A DNA stretch of 64,000 bases, from contig NZ_NWFK02000001.1 in assembly GCF_002313155.2 (NCBI RefSeq), forward strand, positions 806,001-870,000. Reading direction: 5' to 3'. The translations under genes were made by a program, and so were the position numbers. The stretch is from Psychrobacter sp. FDAARGOS_221. GTDB lineage: Bacteria > Pseudomonadota > Gammaproteobacteria > Pseudomonadales > Moraxellaceae. Shown here piece by piece: positions 31,461-42,874 of the stretch; positions within the stretch are counted from its first letter, which is position 1, and each line of letters begins with the position of its first letter. The notes below the pieces were generated by a model that did not search any database, was not told where the DNA came from, and worked only from the letters and a program-made list of their open reading frames with translations.

Positions 31461-32936
31461 TTACCACATGATTGACTGCGTCGCCCATAGGATAAAGTTA
31501 TTAGGCAACACACCCACGTAGATTACCAGTAGTGTCACTAAAATAACCATCAGACCACCAACCTGGATACCCCAATGCCACAAGGCATCGAATTCCATAG
31601 TACGGTTTGGACGCTTGAATAGCGTAAGCATGACACGTAGATAGTAGAACAGACCAATGGCGCTACCGACGATAATCATAGCGGCAAGCCACCATTGACG
31701 ACCATCAACTGCTGCAACAATCGCAAAGAACTTAGTGATAAAGCCTGCCGTTAATGGGATACCTGCCATAGACAGTAGCATTACCGTCATCACGCCGGTT
31801 AATACCGGACGACGCCAGAATAAACCACGATAGTGATATAACTCTGCTGCCTCACCCTCTTCTTTGTAGCTGCTCGACATTAAGGTTAATACGCCAAATA
31901 AACCAACAGAGGTTAGCGCGTACACCGCCATATACATGTTGGTAATCGCATAAGCACCACTGGCGACGCTCAATGCGGCAACCATCACATAACCCATATG
32001 CGCGATTGAAGAATAACCCAATAAGCGCTTTAAGTTGGTTTGACGTAATGCCAATAAATTACCAAACAAGATAGATAACGTCGCAACAACCATCAGAACC
32101 ATTTGTACCGCTGGGATAGCTAATATCGCTGCATCAATCAAGAAGCGTATCGCCAATGCCATCATCGCAACTTTGGTCACTGAAGCCAAATAAGTCGCTA
32201 CTGGTGCTGGTGCGCCTTGATAAACGTCGGCAGTCCAAATATGGAAAGGTGCTGCTGATAGCTTAAAGGCAACCGCAAATGTCATCATAGCCGCCCCTAA
32301 AATCATGAGAGGAGACTGATATACATTAGGCAATGACAGTGCAATTTCTTTAAACTGCAGTGTGCCTGTTGCCGCGTAAATAAAGGCCATGCCCATTAAC
32401 AAGGTCGCCGACGCTGTGGCAGATAATACTAAATACTTCAGACCAGACTCTAATGAGCGGTTGCGCATAAAGGCATAAGCCAACATACCATATAAAGGCA
32501 CAGACAATAACTCTAAGCTCATAAAGAATGAAGCTAGGTTGTGCGCAGATACCATCAATAGTGCGCCCACTGTAGATAATAGCAGTAATAAATACAGCTC
32601 TTCTTTGTGGTCCTTGAAGGTTCTAAAGTAAGGGTACGCTAAGGTACAACAGGCCAATGCCGCCACTAAAATCACGGCCATATTAAATTGAGCAAACGGA
32701 TCTATGATAAACATAGCGCTAATCACAGGTTGCTCAGGCATGGCGACCCAGCCCATGATTTGTCCAATTAATAACAGCAAGGCAATATTTAGCCCCATCA
32801 CACTTAATGTACCAATTAAAAAGTGTGAACGCTTTAAGGCGATACCTAGCATGACTACTAATAAAGTAACCACAACCACAATAATCGGGGCAAAAGGTTG
32901 CATCACAGACCAAGCGTTTGCAATCAAATTATTCAT
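31461..32936 (-). CDS. nuoN: NADH-quinone oxidoreductase subunit N
   Basis: One of three antiporter-like proton-pumping membrane subunits of complex I. The 491 residues form about 14 hydrophobic helices, with LLSVPLYGMLAYAFMRNRSLESGLKYLVLSA (key Glu and Lys), FKLSAAPFHIWTADVYQGAP and LLGYSSIAHMGYVM visible. Its ATG overlaps the nuoM stop (TAATG), so it is coupled to nuoM. It is the last gene of the operon and is followed by a terminator. The length is normal. Confidence 0.96.
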   Translation of the reverse strand: MNNLIANAWSVMQPFAPIIVVVVTLLVVMLGIALKRSHFLIGTLSVMGLNIALLLLIGQIMGWVAMPEQPVISAMFIIDPFAQFNMAVILVAALACCTLAYPYFRTFKDHKEELYLLLLLSTVGALLMVSAHNLASFFMSLELLSVPLYGMLAYAFMRNRSLESGLKYLVLSATASATLLMGMAFIYAATGTLQFKEIALSLPNVYQSPLMILGAAMMTFAVAFKLSAAPFHIWTADVYQGAPAPVATYLASVTKVAMMALAIRFLIDAAILAIPAVQMVLMVVATLSILFGNLLALRQTNLKRLLGYSSIAHMGYVMVAALSVASGAYAITNMYMAVYALTSVGLFGVLTLMSSSYKEEGEAAELYHYRGLFWRRPVLTGVMTVMLLSMAGIPLTAGFITKFFAIVAAVDGRQWWLAAMIIVGSAIGLFYYLRVMLTLFKRPNRTMEFDALWHWGIQVGGLMVILVTLLVIYVGVLPNNFILWATQSIMW

Positions 32937-34693
32937 TAGCGTACCTCCCCTGTGGCAACTGTAGACTGGATGGTCTCAATAGCATCGAAATGAACCACAT
33001 CATGGTAGGTATAAGCATTGTTAATCCATTGCATCGCATGACTTGATGTATCTAATACGGTTTGTGGGAATAAACCTAACCACACCAATCCCACTGCAAG
33101 CACTAATAACAAAGTAAGCTCACGACCGTTTAAATCATACAAATTAATTGTTTTCTTCTTAGGCTGTTCTTCAACATAGCTTGGGTTTAATGCATGCTGA
33201 TTGTCAGTACCTGAGTATGCCAAAGCGTGTTGTGGCATTGTCTCTGATTTCGCTTTTAAATACGCTGCTTTTTGAGCTTGCGCTGCTGCATTTAGCTTCT
33301 CTAAATCTGGTACTGTTGGTTTGCCAAATAACGCACGATAGATAATGATCAGTGAATACAAACCTGCCCATACCAAGCTAAAGGTCGCAAATACTACAAA
33401 TATTGGATACTGCTCAAATGAGCCAATAAGGATTAAGAATTCACCAATAAAGTTACCGGTTCCTGGAATACCTAATAAAGCGGCACAGAAGAACATTAAT
33501 AACGGTGAATAATAACGGAATTGCCCCCACATACCGCCCATCAATGGCAACTCGCGCGTGTGCATACGCTCGTATAACTGACCTGCCATAATGAACAATG
33601 CTGCTGAAGCCAAGCCATGAGCAAGCATCTGAACCATCAACCCTTGTAGGCTAATTAGCGTACCGGCATAGACCGCCAATACCACAAAGCCCATGTGTGA
33701 CACACTGGTATAAGCCAACAAACGCTTAATATCGGTTTGTACAAAGGCCATCCATGCGCCATAGAAGATACCTATGGTACCTAGTGTAATGGCAATCGGT
33801 GCAAACTCTTGTGATGCAGCTGGGAATAATGGCAATACAAAGCGAATTAAACCATAAGCTGCTGTCTTAATTAGGATACCTGCTAAGTCAACAGAACCAG
33901 CTGTTGGCGCTTGTGCGTGGGCATCAGGTAACCAGCCATGAAATGGCATAACGGGTAACTTAACCGCAAAACCAATGAAGAAGCACAGCATGATTGGATA
34001 TTCCCAACCGCCCAGTTGTGTGCCTAATAGATCATTGTAGTTAAAGCTAAAGACGCTGGTATTTTGATAGTTGATAATTACCAACAGCAAAATACCGACT
34101 AGCATAATTAAGCCAGACGCTTGAGTATAAATAAAGAACTTAGTGGCAGCATATTCTTTAGTCTTACCATTGGTAGCATTGTGCCCCCAAATAGCAATTA
34201 GGAAATAGATAGGTACTAACATCATTTCCCAAAAGAAGAAGAATAAGAACAGATCGATGGCCAAAAACACACCGATAACGCCGCCCAAACTCCACAATAA
34301 GTTAAGATGGAAGAAACCAACACGACGTTGAATCTCACCCCAAGAACAGCCAACAGCCATAATACCTAAGAAGGCAGTCAGTGACACCATCATTAATGAC
34401 ATGCCATCAAGTGCTAGGTGAAAGCTAATACCAAAGCTATCAATCCAAGGCACCATAAATTCGGTAAACCAAGGCAGCTGAGCATCAGTCGGAAGCACCT
34501 GCTCGCTCATACCGGCAAACCCACCTTCACGCCACAAAATAAGTGTCAGCGCAAAGGTGATGATCATACCAATCAGAGCAATCCAGCGTGGCAAGCGGTT
34601 ATTAATTTTTTCTACTAGCCAACACAGTGTCCCCGCGATAAAGGGGATTGCAATTAATGCTGGCAATATCCAAGCTAATTGAAGTTCTGTCAT
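32936..34693 (-). CDS. nuoM: NADH-quinone oxidoreductase subunit M
   Basis: Antiporter-like proton-pumping subunit with about 14 helices. Conserved parts are FFFWEMMLVPIYFLIAIWG, FIGFAVKLPVMPFHGWLPDAHAQAPTAGSVDLAG and LLAYTSVSHMGFVVL. At 585 residues it exceeds the usual 500-510; the extra length is a hydrophilic stretch of about 55 residues near 465-520 (Lys/Ala/Gln-rich, then NQHALNPSYVEEQPKKKT) placed before the last helix, DNA about 33140-33300. One base separates it from nuoL. Confidence 0.96.
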   Translation of the reverse strand: MTELQLAWILPALIAIPFIAGTLCWLVEKINNRLPRWIALIGMIITFALTLILWREGGFAGMSEQVLPTDAQLPWFTEFMVPWIDSFGISFHLALDGMSLMMVSLTAFLGIMAVGCSWGEIQRRVGFFHLNLLWSLGGVIGVFLAIDLFLFFFFWEMMLVPIYFLIAIWGHNATNGKTKEYAATKFFIYTQASGLIMLVGILLLVIINYQNTSVFSFNYNDLLGTQLGGWEYPIMLCFFIGFAVKLPVMPFHGWLPDAHAQAPTAGSVDLAGILIKTAAYGLIRFVLPLFPAASQEFAPIAITLGTIGIFYGAWMAFVQTDIKRLLAYTSVSHMGFVVLAVYAGTLISLQGLMVQMLAHGLASAALFIMAGQLYERMHTRELPLMGGMWGQFRYYSPLLMFFCAALLGIPGTGNFIGEFLILIGSFEQYPIFVVFATFSLVWAGLYSLIIIYRALFGKPTVPDLEKLNAAAQAQKAAYLKAKSETMPQHALAYSGTDNQHALNPSYVEEQPKKKTINLYDLNGRELTLLLVLAVGLVWLGLFPQTVLDTSSHAMQWINNAYTYHDVVHFDAIETIQSTVATGEVR

Positions 34694-34694
34694 T

Positions 34695-36569
34695 TTAAAT
34701 CACCGTCGTCATGACTAGTATCAATAACACTGCCATCCCCAGTCCAAAGCTTGCAGCATATCCTCGAAGCGAGCCTGTTTGTGTCATGGCCATTACCTTG
34801 TTACCGGCCGAAGCAATGGCAGGTAAGATATTCCATGTTTTGTCGACAGGATCTGACTTGAGTATTTTGCCAATAAGTAAAAATGGTTTGACAAACACAA
34901 TGTCATATAAGGCATCAAAGCCTAGGCCATGGTAGCACCAATAATAAATAGCACCGCCCAAACTTGAGGCTTTAAATTTAGCCAGTAGTTTGCCACTGTT
35001 TGCCACATATAATAGAAAAGCTAAGATTAGGCCTGCTGCCATCGCACCCATAGCAATATATTCTGCAGTGTGCTTGGCATGTGCGTCGCCCGCTTGCTCT
35101 AATAGATGACCAACACTTTCAGGTAATACCCCTTGTAGTGGCGGTGTGATGAACGCGCCAACAGCGGTCGATAGCACCAATAGCACCACTAATGGTACTT
35201 GATACGATAGGCCTGATAACTTGTGAGCAATGGTTTTTTCTTCGCCAAAGAAGGTGTACCAAATCATACGGAACGTATAAAGTGAGGTTAAGAACGCACC
35301 GAATACACCCATATAGAACAATACTTGATGGCCAGTGGCATAGGTTTCCCAAAGAATGGCTTCTTTTGAGTAAAAGCCCACAGTGACCCAAGGAATTGCA
35401 GCCAGTGCTCCTCCACCAATCACAAAACACCAAAATACCAATGGGATCTTTTTACGCAAGCCGCCCATTTTGAAGATGTCTTGTTCGTGATGAACAGCGA
35501 TAATTACCGCACCAGAAGATAAGAATAACAAGGCTTTAAAGAAAGCATGGGTCATTAGATGGAAGACAGCGCCTTGCCATGCACCCACACCTAGTGCTAA
35601 GAACATATAGCCAATTTGGCTCATGGTCGAATAAGCTAGGATACGCTTAATGTCTGTCTGTGCCAGTGCACAAAATCCAGCAACCACAAGAGTAATCGCA
35701 CCCACAGCACCTACCCAGTACAATAAGATACCTGGCGTTAGGATAAATAGTGGATGTAAACGCGCAATTAAATAAACGCCGGCAGTTACCATGGTTGCTG
35801 CGTGAATAAGTGCTGAAACAGGCGTCGGACCTGCCATCGCGTCAGCAAGCCAAGTATGCAATGGAATTTGAGCTGATTTACCCATCGCACCGCCGACCAA
35901 CATCATGGTAGCCAGTACTAAAGTTGGGTTATTCACCTCAAACATCTGTGGCGCACGAATGATGATGTCTTGAATGTTTAGCGTACCAAACTCACGGAAT
36001 AATAAGAATAAACCAAACGCTAAGAATACATCACCAATACGAGTCACAGTAAAGGCTTTCATCGCCGCACGGCCATTGGCTCTATTTTCATAATAGTAAC
36101 CAATTAACAGGTACGAACAAATACCTACCCCTTCCCAGCCTAAATAGAGCAGTAGCAAGTTATCTGCCAATACCAGTAATAACATACTGGCTACGAACAG
36201 GTTCATATAGCTAAAGAAGCGAGCAAAGCCTTTATCGCCTTGCATATACCAAGCGGCAAATAGGTGAATTAAAAAGCCAATACCAGTAATAACACCCATC
36301 ATGGTTAAGGCTAAGCCATCAAAGCTTAGACCAAAGGCTGGCGCAAAGTCGCCCACTTGTAGCCAAGTCCATAACGGTACATTGATTACAGTGCTTGGAT
36401 CATTTTGACCAAGATAGCTTAAGCCAGCAATTAATGCACACAGCGCTGACAAGCCCATGCTACCGACACCTAGGTATCGAGCCGCTTGTTCTGATAAGTG
36501 ATCTCGTCTGAACGCTAAGATTAAGAAACTTAACGCCGGAAAGATGAAGGTTAATGCTAGAAAACTCAT
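34695..36569 (-). CDS. nuoL: NADH-quinone oxidoreductase subunit L
   Basis: The distal antiporter-like subunit with the long lateral helix. Visible segments are LLLYLGWEGVGICSYLLIGYYYENRANGRAAMKAF, MGKSAQIPLHTWLADAMAGPTPVSALIHAATMVTAGVYLI and ILAYSTMSQIGYMFLALG, with the C-terminal long amphipathic part and final helix. The 624-residue length is normal. It sits four bases after nuoK in the operon. Confidence 0.97.
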   Translation of the reverse strand: MSFLALTFIFPALSFLILAFRRDHLSEQAARYLGVGSMGLSALCALIAGLSYLGQNDPSTVINVPLWTWLQVGDFAPAFGLSFDGLALTMMGVITGIGFLIHLFAAWYMQGDKGFARFFSYMNLFVASMLLLVLADNLLLLYLGWEGVGICSYLLIGYYYENRANGRAAMKAFTVTRIGDVFLAFGLFLLFREFGTLNIQDIIIRAPQMFEVNNPTLVLATMMLVGGAMGKSAQIPLHTWLADAMAGPTPVSALIHAATMVTAGVYLIARLHPLFILTPGILLYWVGAVGAITLVVAGFCALAQTDIKRILAYSTMSQIGYMFLALGVGAWQGAVFHLMTHAFFKALLFLSSGAVIIAVHHEQDIFKMGGLRKKIPLVFWCFVIGGGALAAIPWVTVGFYSKEAILWETYATGHQVLFYMGVFGAFLTSLYTFRMIWYTFFGEEKTIAHKLSGLSYQVPLVVLLVLSTAVGAFITPPLQGVLPESVGHLLEQAGDAHAKHTAEYIAMGAMAAGLILAFLLYVANSGKLLAKFKASSLGGAIYYWCYHGLGFDALYDIVFVKPFLLIGKILKSDPVDKTWNILPAIASAGNKVMAMTQTGSLRGYAASFGLGMAVLLILVMTTVI

Positions 36570-36573
36570 GATA

Positions 36574-37293
36574 TTAACCTCTCATCTCATTGGCCGTATC
36601 CACATCTAAGTGACCACGGCGATGGTAGAATTGTAATAAGATGGCCAAGCCTAAAGACGCTTCAGCAGCTGCCAACGTTAAGATAAAGATAAACATAATT
36701 TGACCATCTGCACTTAACCAATGACTGCCTGCAACGATAAACGCTAAGCCTGCAGCACTCATCATAATCTCTAAGCTCATCAGCATAAATAGGAAGTTAC
36801 GGCGTACCATCACCCCGCATAAACCGATAGCAAAAATAATACCTGCCAATATCAGGCCGTGCTCCATAGGAATCGGTCCAAGCATTGATGCTTGTGCTGC
36901 CTCATCGATATGTGGCGCCTGCATCATCTCAACCGGCTTCATTTCTAGAGTCTGTACGCTGGTGGTGTCTGCTAATTGAGAGCCATCAGTGGTTTGAGCA
37001 GCTTCAGTAGTTTCATTGCTTGGTGCCAATTGGGCAGTTTGCGCTGGTGCTGTTTCTGCTGCAACAGCAGTATCAGCTACCGGATCCGTAGTAGTTGCTG
37101 GCGCTGATGCTGCATCGACTTGTTCATTGGCTGCCTTGTTATTGACTTCTGCCACGTCATTAGCGTCAACAAATTGACTGCCTTCAACCGCTTCTAGCAC
37201 TTCATCTAATTGAGTAACTGATGAATTGGCTGTCGTTGTCTCAGTTGCCATTTGAGCATCTGTAGTAACTGTTTCAGAGGTTGCAGTTGCCAT
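36574..37293 (-). CDS. nuoK: NADH-quinone oxidoreductase subunit K with long N-terminal extension
   Basis: The last 103 residues (from Met137, ATG at 36885) are a complete normal Nuo[16 protein letters not shown], three helices with the conserved Glu in [14 protein letters not shown] and [16 protein letters not shown]. The first 136 residues are a low-complexity, acidic, Ala/Thr/Glu/Gln-rich segment with no Cys and almost no hydrophobic runs. The long start is supported by the TAATG overlap with the nuoJ stop at 37293 and by the frame staying open and codon-like throughout. An internal start at 36885 lacks a well-spaced ribosome binding site. Whether the extension stays on the mature protein is unknown. 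Confidence 0.92.
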   Translation of the reverse strand: MATATSETVTTDAQMATETTTANSSVTQLDEVLEAVEGSQFVDANDVAEVNNKAANEQVDAASAPATTTDPVADTAVAAETAPAQTAQLAPSNETTEAAQTTDGSQLADTTSVQTLEMKPVEMMQAPHIDEAAQASMLGPIPMEHGLILAGIIFAIGLCGVMVRRNFLFMLMSLEIMMSAAGLAFIVAGSHWLSADGQIMFIFILTLAAAEASLGLAILLQFYHRRGHLDVDTANEMRG

Positions 37294-38015
37294 TAACTCT
37301 CCTCCTTATTATGCAGATTTTTATGCTGATGATGAGTACCCTGCCCTTTTTGCTTCTTAAATTTCGCGGCATCAATGGACTGGTAATGGTAGCCTTGCGA
37401 GTCGCTATCTAATGGGTTATTCTCACTGTTCAATCCTCTAGCGCCACGGCTGGTATGACTTTCATTTTCATCATCCAATGCCTTTTTACCTAAGTGATAA
37501 GCCGCAACTAACGCAGCTAATAGCAACATAGCCGCCACTTCTACCAGTAATAAGTACTCGGTAAATAAAGCAATACCCACATGTTTCGCTGATACTGTTT
37601 GTGCGCCAACCATGGTGACCACATGCTCACCTTGATAGCTATTACCCATCGATAACATGTAAACCAATACCACAGCAATCACAAAGCTTAATGCTGCTGG
37701 CACTGCCCACACATCTGAGGACAACCATAGGCTTTCACGTTCATCATTTTTGACGCCTAAGTTGAGCATCATAATCACGAAGACAAATAGGACTAAAATA
37801 GCACCGGCATAAACGATCACTTGCAGTGCGCCTGCAAATGGAGCACCTAAAATAAAGAAGATGCCTGCTAATGCTAATAAAGAAACAATCATGGATAAGA
37901 TGGCGTGGACTGGGTTTGCCAACATGATTACGCGTAAGCTGGCAATAATGGCCACTAAGCCCAAGGCATAAAATCCAACTAATGAGGTGTTATCAAACCA
38001 ATGTAGCCAACTCAT
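37293..38015 (-). CDS. nuoJ: NADH-quinone oxidoreductase subunit J with C-terminal tail
   Basis: Membrane subunit J, with about five helices and the conserved [40 protein letters not shown] region. After the last helix (ending near [10 protein letters not shown], about residue 175) a hydrophilic tail of about 65 residues follows, rich in Asn, Asp, Ser, His and Lys and ending in [13 protein letters not shown]. The usual length is 165-185, here 240. The start overlaps the nuoI stop by four bases (ATGA). Confidence 0.94.
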   Translation of the reverse strand: MSWLHWFDNTSLVGFYALGLVAIIASLRVIMLANPVHAILSMIVSLLALAGIFFILGAPFAGALQVIVYAGAILVLFVFVIMMLNLGVKNDERESLWLSSDVWAVPAALSFVIAVVLVYMLSMGNSYQGEHVVTMVGAQTVSAKHVGIALFTEYLLLVEVAAMLLLAALVAAYHLGKKALDDENESHTSRGARGLNSENNPLDSDSQGYHYQSIDAAKFKKQKGQGTHHQHKNLHNKEES

Positions 38016-38560
38016 GGCAATAGACTCCTTAAATCAACAGGTTCTGCTTCATTTTTGGCAGCACCTTTTGGTTTGTCTTTAATCGCCATGCCGCTGACAC
38101 GGTAATAGTTATAATCAGGATATTTACCTGGTCCTGAAATTAATAGGTGCTCTTTTTCGTACACCAAATCTTGTCGCACATATTCACCCAACTCAAAATC
38201 TGGAGTTAGCTGAATAGCGGTTGTTGGACACGCTTCTTCACACATGCCACAAAAGATACAGCGTGAGAAGTTAATGCGGAAAAATTCAGGATACCAGCGA
38301 CCATCTTCTCGCTCTGCCTTTTGTAATGAGATACAGGCAACCGGACAAGCGACCGCACATAAGTTACACGCGACGCAGCGCTCATCGCCATCTGGATCAC
38401 GAGTCAATACAATACGACCCCGAAAGCGTGGGGGCACAGGAACAGGCTGTTCCGGATACAAAATTGTATCTCTTGGTCTTAACGCATGACTGTTAACCAT
38501 CCACATAGAGCGTACGATGGTAAACATGCCCACGACTGTATTTTTCAACGTTTTAAACAT
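38012..38560 (-). CDS. nuoI: NADH-quinone oxidoreductase subunit I
   Basis: Peripheral-arm subunit carrying two [4Fe-4S] clusters (N6a, N6b). Two ferredoxin motifs are visible: [12 protein letters not shown] near residue 60 and [12 protein letters not shown] near residue 100. The 182-residue length is normal. It is followed by nuoJ with a four-base overlap and preceded by a 220-base gap after nuoH, unusual inside an otherwise tight operon. Confidence 0.97.
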   Translation of the reverse strand: MFKTLKNTVVGMFTIVRSMWMVNSHALRPRDTILYPEQPVPVPPRFRGRIVLTRDPDGDERCVACNLCAVACPVACISLQKAEREDGRWYPEFFRINFSRCIFCGMCEEACPTTAIQLTPDFELGEYVRQDLVYEKEHLLISGPGKYPDYNYYRVSGMAIKDKPKGAAKNEAEPVDLRSLLP

Positions 38561-38780
38561 GTTAACTTCTCTTATTGCTTATTAGTGATCGGCTGGCTCA
38601 ACTAAAATAAGTTAACGCATGATTCAATTTAATCGTTAACCACCTTTTATAAACTTAAAGTAACTTATAAACTTAAATTAACGGCTTAAGTTTAAAGACT
38701 TTAGTCGAGCTGGCTTATCATCACCTAATAAATAGAAGATTTAAAAACTGATTTAATTTAACTAACTTATCTAAACTGGA
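38561..38780. repeat. Intra-operon gap between nuoH and nuoI with direct repeats
   Basis: 220 AT-rich bases within the nuo operon. TATAAACTTAAA occurs twice (38648-38659 and 38666-38677, 18-base period) and CTTAAGTTTAAAG just after is the inverse of the same motif. An internal promoter or a processing region is possible. Confidence 0.5.
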
Positions 38781-39821
38781 TTAATTGCTGGCAACCAAAA
38801 TTAAAGCCGCAGTAATTAATAAGTTAATTAAAGTAACGGGTAAACATACCTTCCAACCAAAGTTCATCACTTGGTCATAGCGTGGACGCATTAACGAACC
38901 ACGTGCTAAGACAAACATGGTCATAAAAAATAAGGTCTTAATCATAAACCAAAAGGCAGGCGGCAAAATGGTAAAGCCAAGATTCATTGGCGCATCCCAA
39001 CCACCGAAGAACAAACAGGTCATTAATGCTGAGATCAACACCACGTTGACATACTCACCAATAAAGAACATACCAAACTTCATACCTGAGTATTCAACAT
39101 GGTAACCTTCCGCCAATTCTTGTTCGGCTTCAGGTTGGTCAAATGGGTGTCTGTGAGTAACAGCAACACCGGCGACCACAAAGGTTAAAAAGCCTAAAAA
39201 CTGTGGGAAGATATTCCAGTGCCAAAAACCACCGGTTTGTGCAGTAACGATATCGCGTAGATTGAACGAGCCGGTAATCGCCACCACACCCATTAATGAT
39301 AAACCTAAGAAAACTTCGTAACTGATGGTCTGTGCTGCAGAGCGTAAACCACCCAGTAATGAGTATTTGTTTTCAGATGCCCAACCACCAAACATTACCG
39401 CATAGACGGCCATACCCGCCATGGCAAAGAAGAACAAGATACCAATATTCCAGTCAGCCACACCTAACGTTGGAGAAATAGGAATGATGGCAAATGAAGC
39501 CAAAGCAGTGAACATGGCAATGGCTGGCGCCAAAATGAACATGAACTTATCGGCAAACTTAGGCGTCCAGTCTTCTTTGAAGAAGATCTTCAACATATCA
39601 GCGACCAGTTGCAATGAACCCCAAGGGCCCACACGGTTCGGACCATAACGGTCTTGCCACAGTGCCAACATGCGACGCTCATAGATAATCATCAGGGCAG
39701 CAACAATGACCACCACTAAAAAGATGACTAACGCTTGAGCCACTAAGAATAATATCGACCAAGCCTCAGTAGATAAGTTTAAAAAGCTAGGTACCTCAGG
39801 GATGATTCGTATCGATTCCAT
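38781..39821 (-). CDS. nuoH: NADH-quinone oxidoreductase subunit H
   Basis: Membrane subunit that forms the quinone cavity with NuoB and NuoD. Conserved parts are [67 protein letters not shown] and [31 protein letters not shown] with the quinone-site acidic residues. At 346 residues the length is normal. It follows nuoG with a one-base gap. Confidence 0.97.
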   Translation of the reverse strand: MESIRIIPEVPSFLNLSTEAWSILFLVAQALVIFLVVVIVAALMIIYERRMLALWQDRYGPNRVGPWGSLQLVADMLKIFFKEDWTPKFADKFMFILAPAIAMFTALASFAIIPISPTLGVADWNIGILFFFAMAGMAVYAVMFGGWASENKYSLLGGLRSAAQTISYEVFLGLSLMGVVAITGSFNLRDIVTAQTGGFWHWNIFPQFLGFLTFVVAGVAVTHRHPFDQPEAEQELAEGYHVEYSGMKFGMFFIGEYVNVVLISALMTCLFFGGWDAPMNLGFTILPPAFWFMIKTLFFMTMFVLARGSLMRPRYDQVMNFGWKVCLPVTLINLLITAALILVASN

Positions 39822-39822
39822 A

Positions 39823-42800
39823 TTAGCCTCCCTGACCTTCTAAATTGGGTTGTTTCTCATCTATCGACTCACCTTGTGATTGTGGTGGATCTATTTTGAT
39901 TACAGATGCTGGTAAGTGACCATGTAATATTGGAGCCTGACCGACAGGATAACCAATACAGCCTTCTGCCAAATAAGGCACAACTTGTACTGGCAGCTCT
40001 ACGCGATGACCATCAACAGTTACCGCTAACCAGTCATTACTACTGACTTGCCAATGTTGTGCATCATCTGCACCAATGTAGAAACTAGCCGGTTTCATTT
40101 GTGATGCCACGACTGGACTGCGATGCGCCATTGCCGAGCTACCATACAGATTATGAACTGGCACTAATTTAGCCTGACCTTGGAAAATGCTGGTTTTAAC
40201 AGGCTGCGCCATCTGTGGGCGCACATAATCACGTTTAGGATGCTTGCTGTCTGTATCGACCAGATCAAACAAACGCACCCCAGGATCGCCTTGTTTTAAC
40301 GAACCACCAATCTCTTTTTGATATTTGTTCCATGCTTGTGGCGAGTTCCAACCCGCTGCTTGCGCAAATGGAATCATTGCACTTGGTGTTTGCGCGCCAC
40401 TATAACCTTCCATTGAGAAAGTTAAAGCAGTATCTAAATCTTTTGGCTGCATCGGCTCATGCACTGACAGATTGGCGCGCATGGCTGTACGACCAGAGTA
40501 ACGTCTTGGCTCACGAGCAATTTTCAGACCCGAGATACGGAAGTCTGATTCTGGTGCTGCGTTCTTGATACCCTCAAGATTTGGATGCGTCGTAATCAGC
40601 TCATCGATCACATCATCAAGCTGAGTCCAATCCAGTGGCATATTATGCAAGCTGGTCTCAACCGCATGTAACCAACGCCAGCCTTCTTTAATGCAGTTCT
40701 TGTTGCTATAGTAGCTAGGATCATAAACTTGGAAGAAACGCTGCGCACGTCCTTCAGCCGATACCAAAGTACCGTCCGCTTCAGCAAAGCTAGCCGCTGG
40801 CAATACGATATCAACAAACTTATGCCAATATAGGTTTTGATGATCTAACGTAATTACCGTTTTGTCAGATAATAACTGTGCTAGCTTTTCAATATCTAGC
40901 GCATCAGTTAACTGATTTTCTGCGACAATGACGGCATCAAAATCTGCAGCCAATAGCTCTTCTACTGACTTACCGCCAAGCAGACAAACACCAACACTGT
41001 TGGCATTAGGTACACTTAAGTATAGACCGGCTTGTTGCTTATAGGTTTCATTAACCTGTTTAAGCTCTAATGCTGGCTCATTAGGGTCACGCTCTAGGTT
41101 ATCAGAGGCTTTAGATCCATCTGCTTTGTTAGGTTTGGCATCCAGCTCTTTGTCTTCAACTGGCTTATTACCTGATTGCTGAGCACGTACTTTGGCATTG
41201 TGCGCTTCTACTTGCTCAAGCTCATAAGCTTTAATATCAGCACGCTTATCAGTTAAGCTTTGAGCAACTTGAGCAGATGCTTCAATAACGGCCACACTAA
41301 ATTGACCGGTACCAGAGATGACTAGTGGCTTATCTGCGGTGACTAAATCAAAGGCTATTTGCTCAGCCAGTGCCTGCATTGGATCTTGCTCTGACTCATC
41401 GTTATTAGCGCTTGGCACATTATCAACGATTTGTTGTAAGTCATTACCTATCGCTTTAATGGCATCTGCTACCGCAAAGCCTAGGGCGGCAATGTCTTCT
41501 GGTGTTGCCACACAGCTTACTTTACTAATGTCATCAAGCTTAGTTTGCACCGTATCAATAATGTAGACCGGGCTTAGCTCTTTTTGACCGATACGTTGCA
41601 CAGGCTCTGCCAACCATTCTGGGGTTTTTAAGGCATGCGCCATTTTAACTTTTTCATTTTTGGCAGCTTGACGCACTGCCAATGCCACACGAGCACTGGT
41701 TTGGGTAATGTCTTCACCCAAAATAAATACCGCATCATGGCTTTCAATATCAGTCACGCTTGGATTATAAATACCTTGCGTATTTAATACTTCAATACAT
41801 TTTTCAACCAGTGACTGTTGATGGCTGTTTAGACCGGTTGAGAAATTATCAAATCCAACTAACTTTTTAAGAGCAAAGTTGGTTTCTAAGCTGGCTCGTG
41901 GTGAACCAATACCAATAACTTTCTTGTCTTTTAAGCGCTTAACGGTTTCATCAATGGCATAGTCAATATTGATTTTGACATGCTTGTCATTGATGTGTTC
42001 AATCGCTTGCACCGGACGGTCTTCACGATTGACATAGCCATAGCTAAAGCGGCCTAAGTCACATAAGAAATAACGGTTTACTTCACCGTTATAACGGTTT
42101 TCAATACGGCGTAACTCACCATAGCGCTCACCGGCTGAGATGTTACAGCCTACAGAACAGCCATGACAGATGCTTGGGCCATATTGCATATCCCACTTAC
42201 GGTTATAACGATCTGAATGGGTCTTGTCAGTAAATACACCGGTTGGGCAAACTTCGGTTAAGTTGCCTGAGAATTCGCTTTCAAACTGGCCATCTTTTTC
42301 GCGGCCAAAATAAACACGGTTATTCGACGCATAAACGCCTAAGTCTTCACCACCTGCATAGTCTTTGTAATAACGAACACAACGATAACACGCAATACAG
42401 CGGTTCATTTCATGTGCGATAAATGGACCAAACTCTTGGTTGTGGTGAGTACGCTTAGTGAAGCGATAACGACGTTTGTTATGCCCAGACATGTAAGTCA
42501 TGTCTTGCAAGTGGCAGTGACCGCCCTCTTCACAGGTTGGACAGTCATGCGGGTGGTTGGTCATTAAAAACTCAACGATCGATTTACGAAACGCAACCGC
42601 TTCGTCATCTTCGACCGAGATATACATGTCGTCAGTTGGTGCGACCATGCACGACATGACCAAACGCCCTTTACCTGCAGCTGCGTCTTCTGCGTTGTTA
42701 AACTGCTTTACCGCGCACTGACGGCACGAACCGACTGAACCAAGTGCAGGGTGATAGCAGAAATAAGGCACATCGATACCCAGTGACAAACACGCCTCTA

Positions 42801-42858
42801 AAAGGTTGTCTGCCCCGTTTACCTCGACCTGCTTACCGTCAATATGTATGACCGCCAT
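39823..42858 (-). CDS. nuoG: NADH-quinone oxidoreductase subunit G
   Basis: The largest peripheral subunit, 1011 residues (about 908 in E. coli). The N-terminus holds the [2Fe-2S] site (Cys in [18 protein letters not shown]), the HxxxC-type cluster [15 protein letters not shown] and the ferredoxin-like [16 protein letters not shown], then [11 protein letters not shown] for N7 and a molybdopterin-oxidoreductase-like domain. A hydrophilic insert of about 60 residues, Lys/Asp/Glu/Asn-rich (about 540-600), lies in the C-terminal half. A GAGGAG lies 11 bases before the ATG. It follows nuoF directly. Confidence 0.96.
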   Translation of the reverse strand: MAVIHIDGKQVEVNGADNLLEACLSLGIDVPYFCYHPALGSVGSCRQCAVKQFNNAEDAAAGKGRLVMSCMVAPTDDMYISVEDDEAVAFRKSIVEFLMTNHPHDCPTCEEGGHCHLQDMTYMSGHNKRRYRFTKRTHHNQEFGPFIAHEMNRCIACYRCVRYYKDYAGGEDLGVYASNNRVYFGREKDGQFESEFSGNLTEVCPTGVFTDKTHSDRYNRKWDMQYGPSICHGCSVGCNISAGERYGELRRIENRYNGEVNRYFLCDLGRFSYGYVNREDRPVQAIEHINDKHVKINIDYAIDETVKRLKDKKVIGIGSPRASLETNFALKKLVGFDNFSTGLNSHQQSLVEKCIEVLNTQGIYNPSVTDIESHDAVFILGEDITQTSARVALAVRQAAKNEKVKMAHALKTPEWLAEPVQRIGQKELSPVYIIDTVQTKLDDISKVSCVATPEDIAALGFAVADAIKAIGNDLQQIVDNVPSANNDESEQDPMQALAEQIAFDLVTADKPLVISGTGQFSVAVIEASAQVAQSLTDKRADIKAYELEQVEAHNAKVRAQQSGNKPVEDKELDAKPNKADGSKASDNLERDPNEPALELKQVNETYKQQAGLYLSVPNANSVGVCLLGGKSVEELLAADFDAVIVAENQLTDALDIEKLAQLLSDKTVITLDHQNLYWHKFVDIVLPAASFAEADGTLVSAEGRAQRFFQVYDPSYYSNKNCIKEGWRWLHAVETSLHNMPLDWTQLDDVIDELITTHPNLEGIKNAAPESDFRISGLKIAREPRRYSGRTAMRANLSVHEPMQPKDLDTALTFSMEGYSGAQTPSAMIPFAQAAGWNSPQAWNKYQKEIGGSLKQGDPGVRLFDLVDTDSKHPKRDYVRPQMAQPVKTSIFQGQAKLVPVHNLYGSSAMAHRSPVVASQMKPASFYIGADDAQHWQVSSNDWLAVTVDGHRVELPVQVVPYLAEGCIGYPVGQAPILHGHLPASVIKIDPPQSQGESIDEKQPNLEGQGG

Positions 42859-42874
42859 GCCTGTTTCTACTCCT

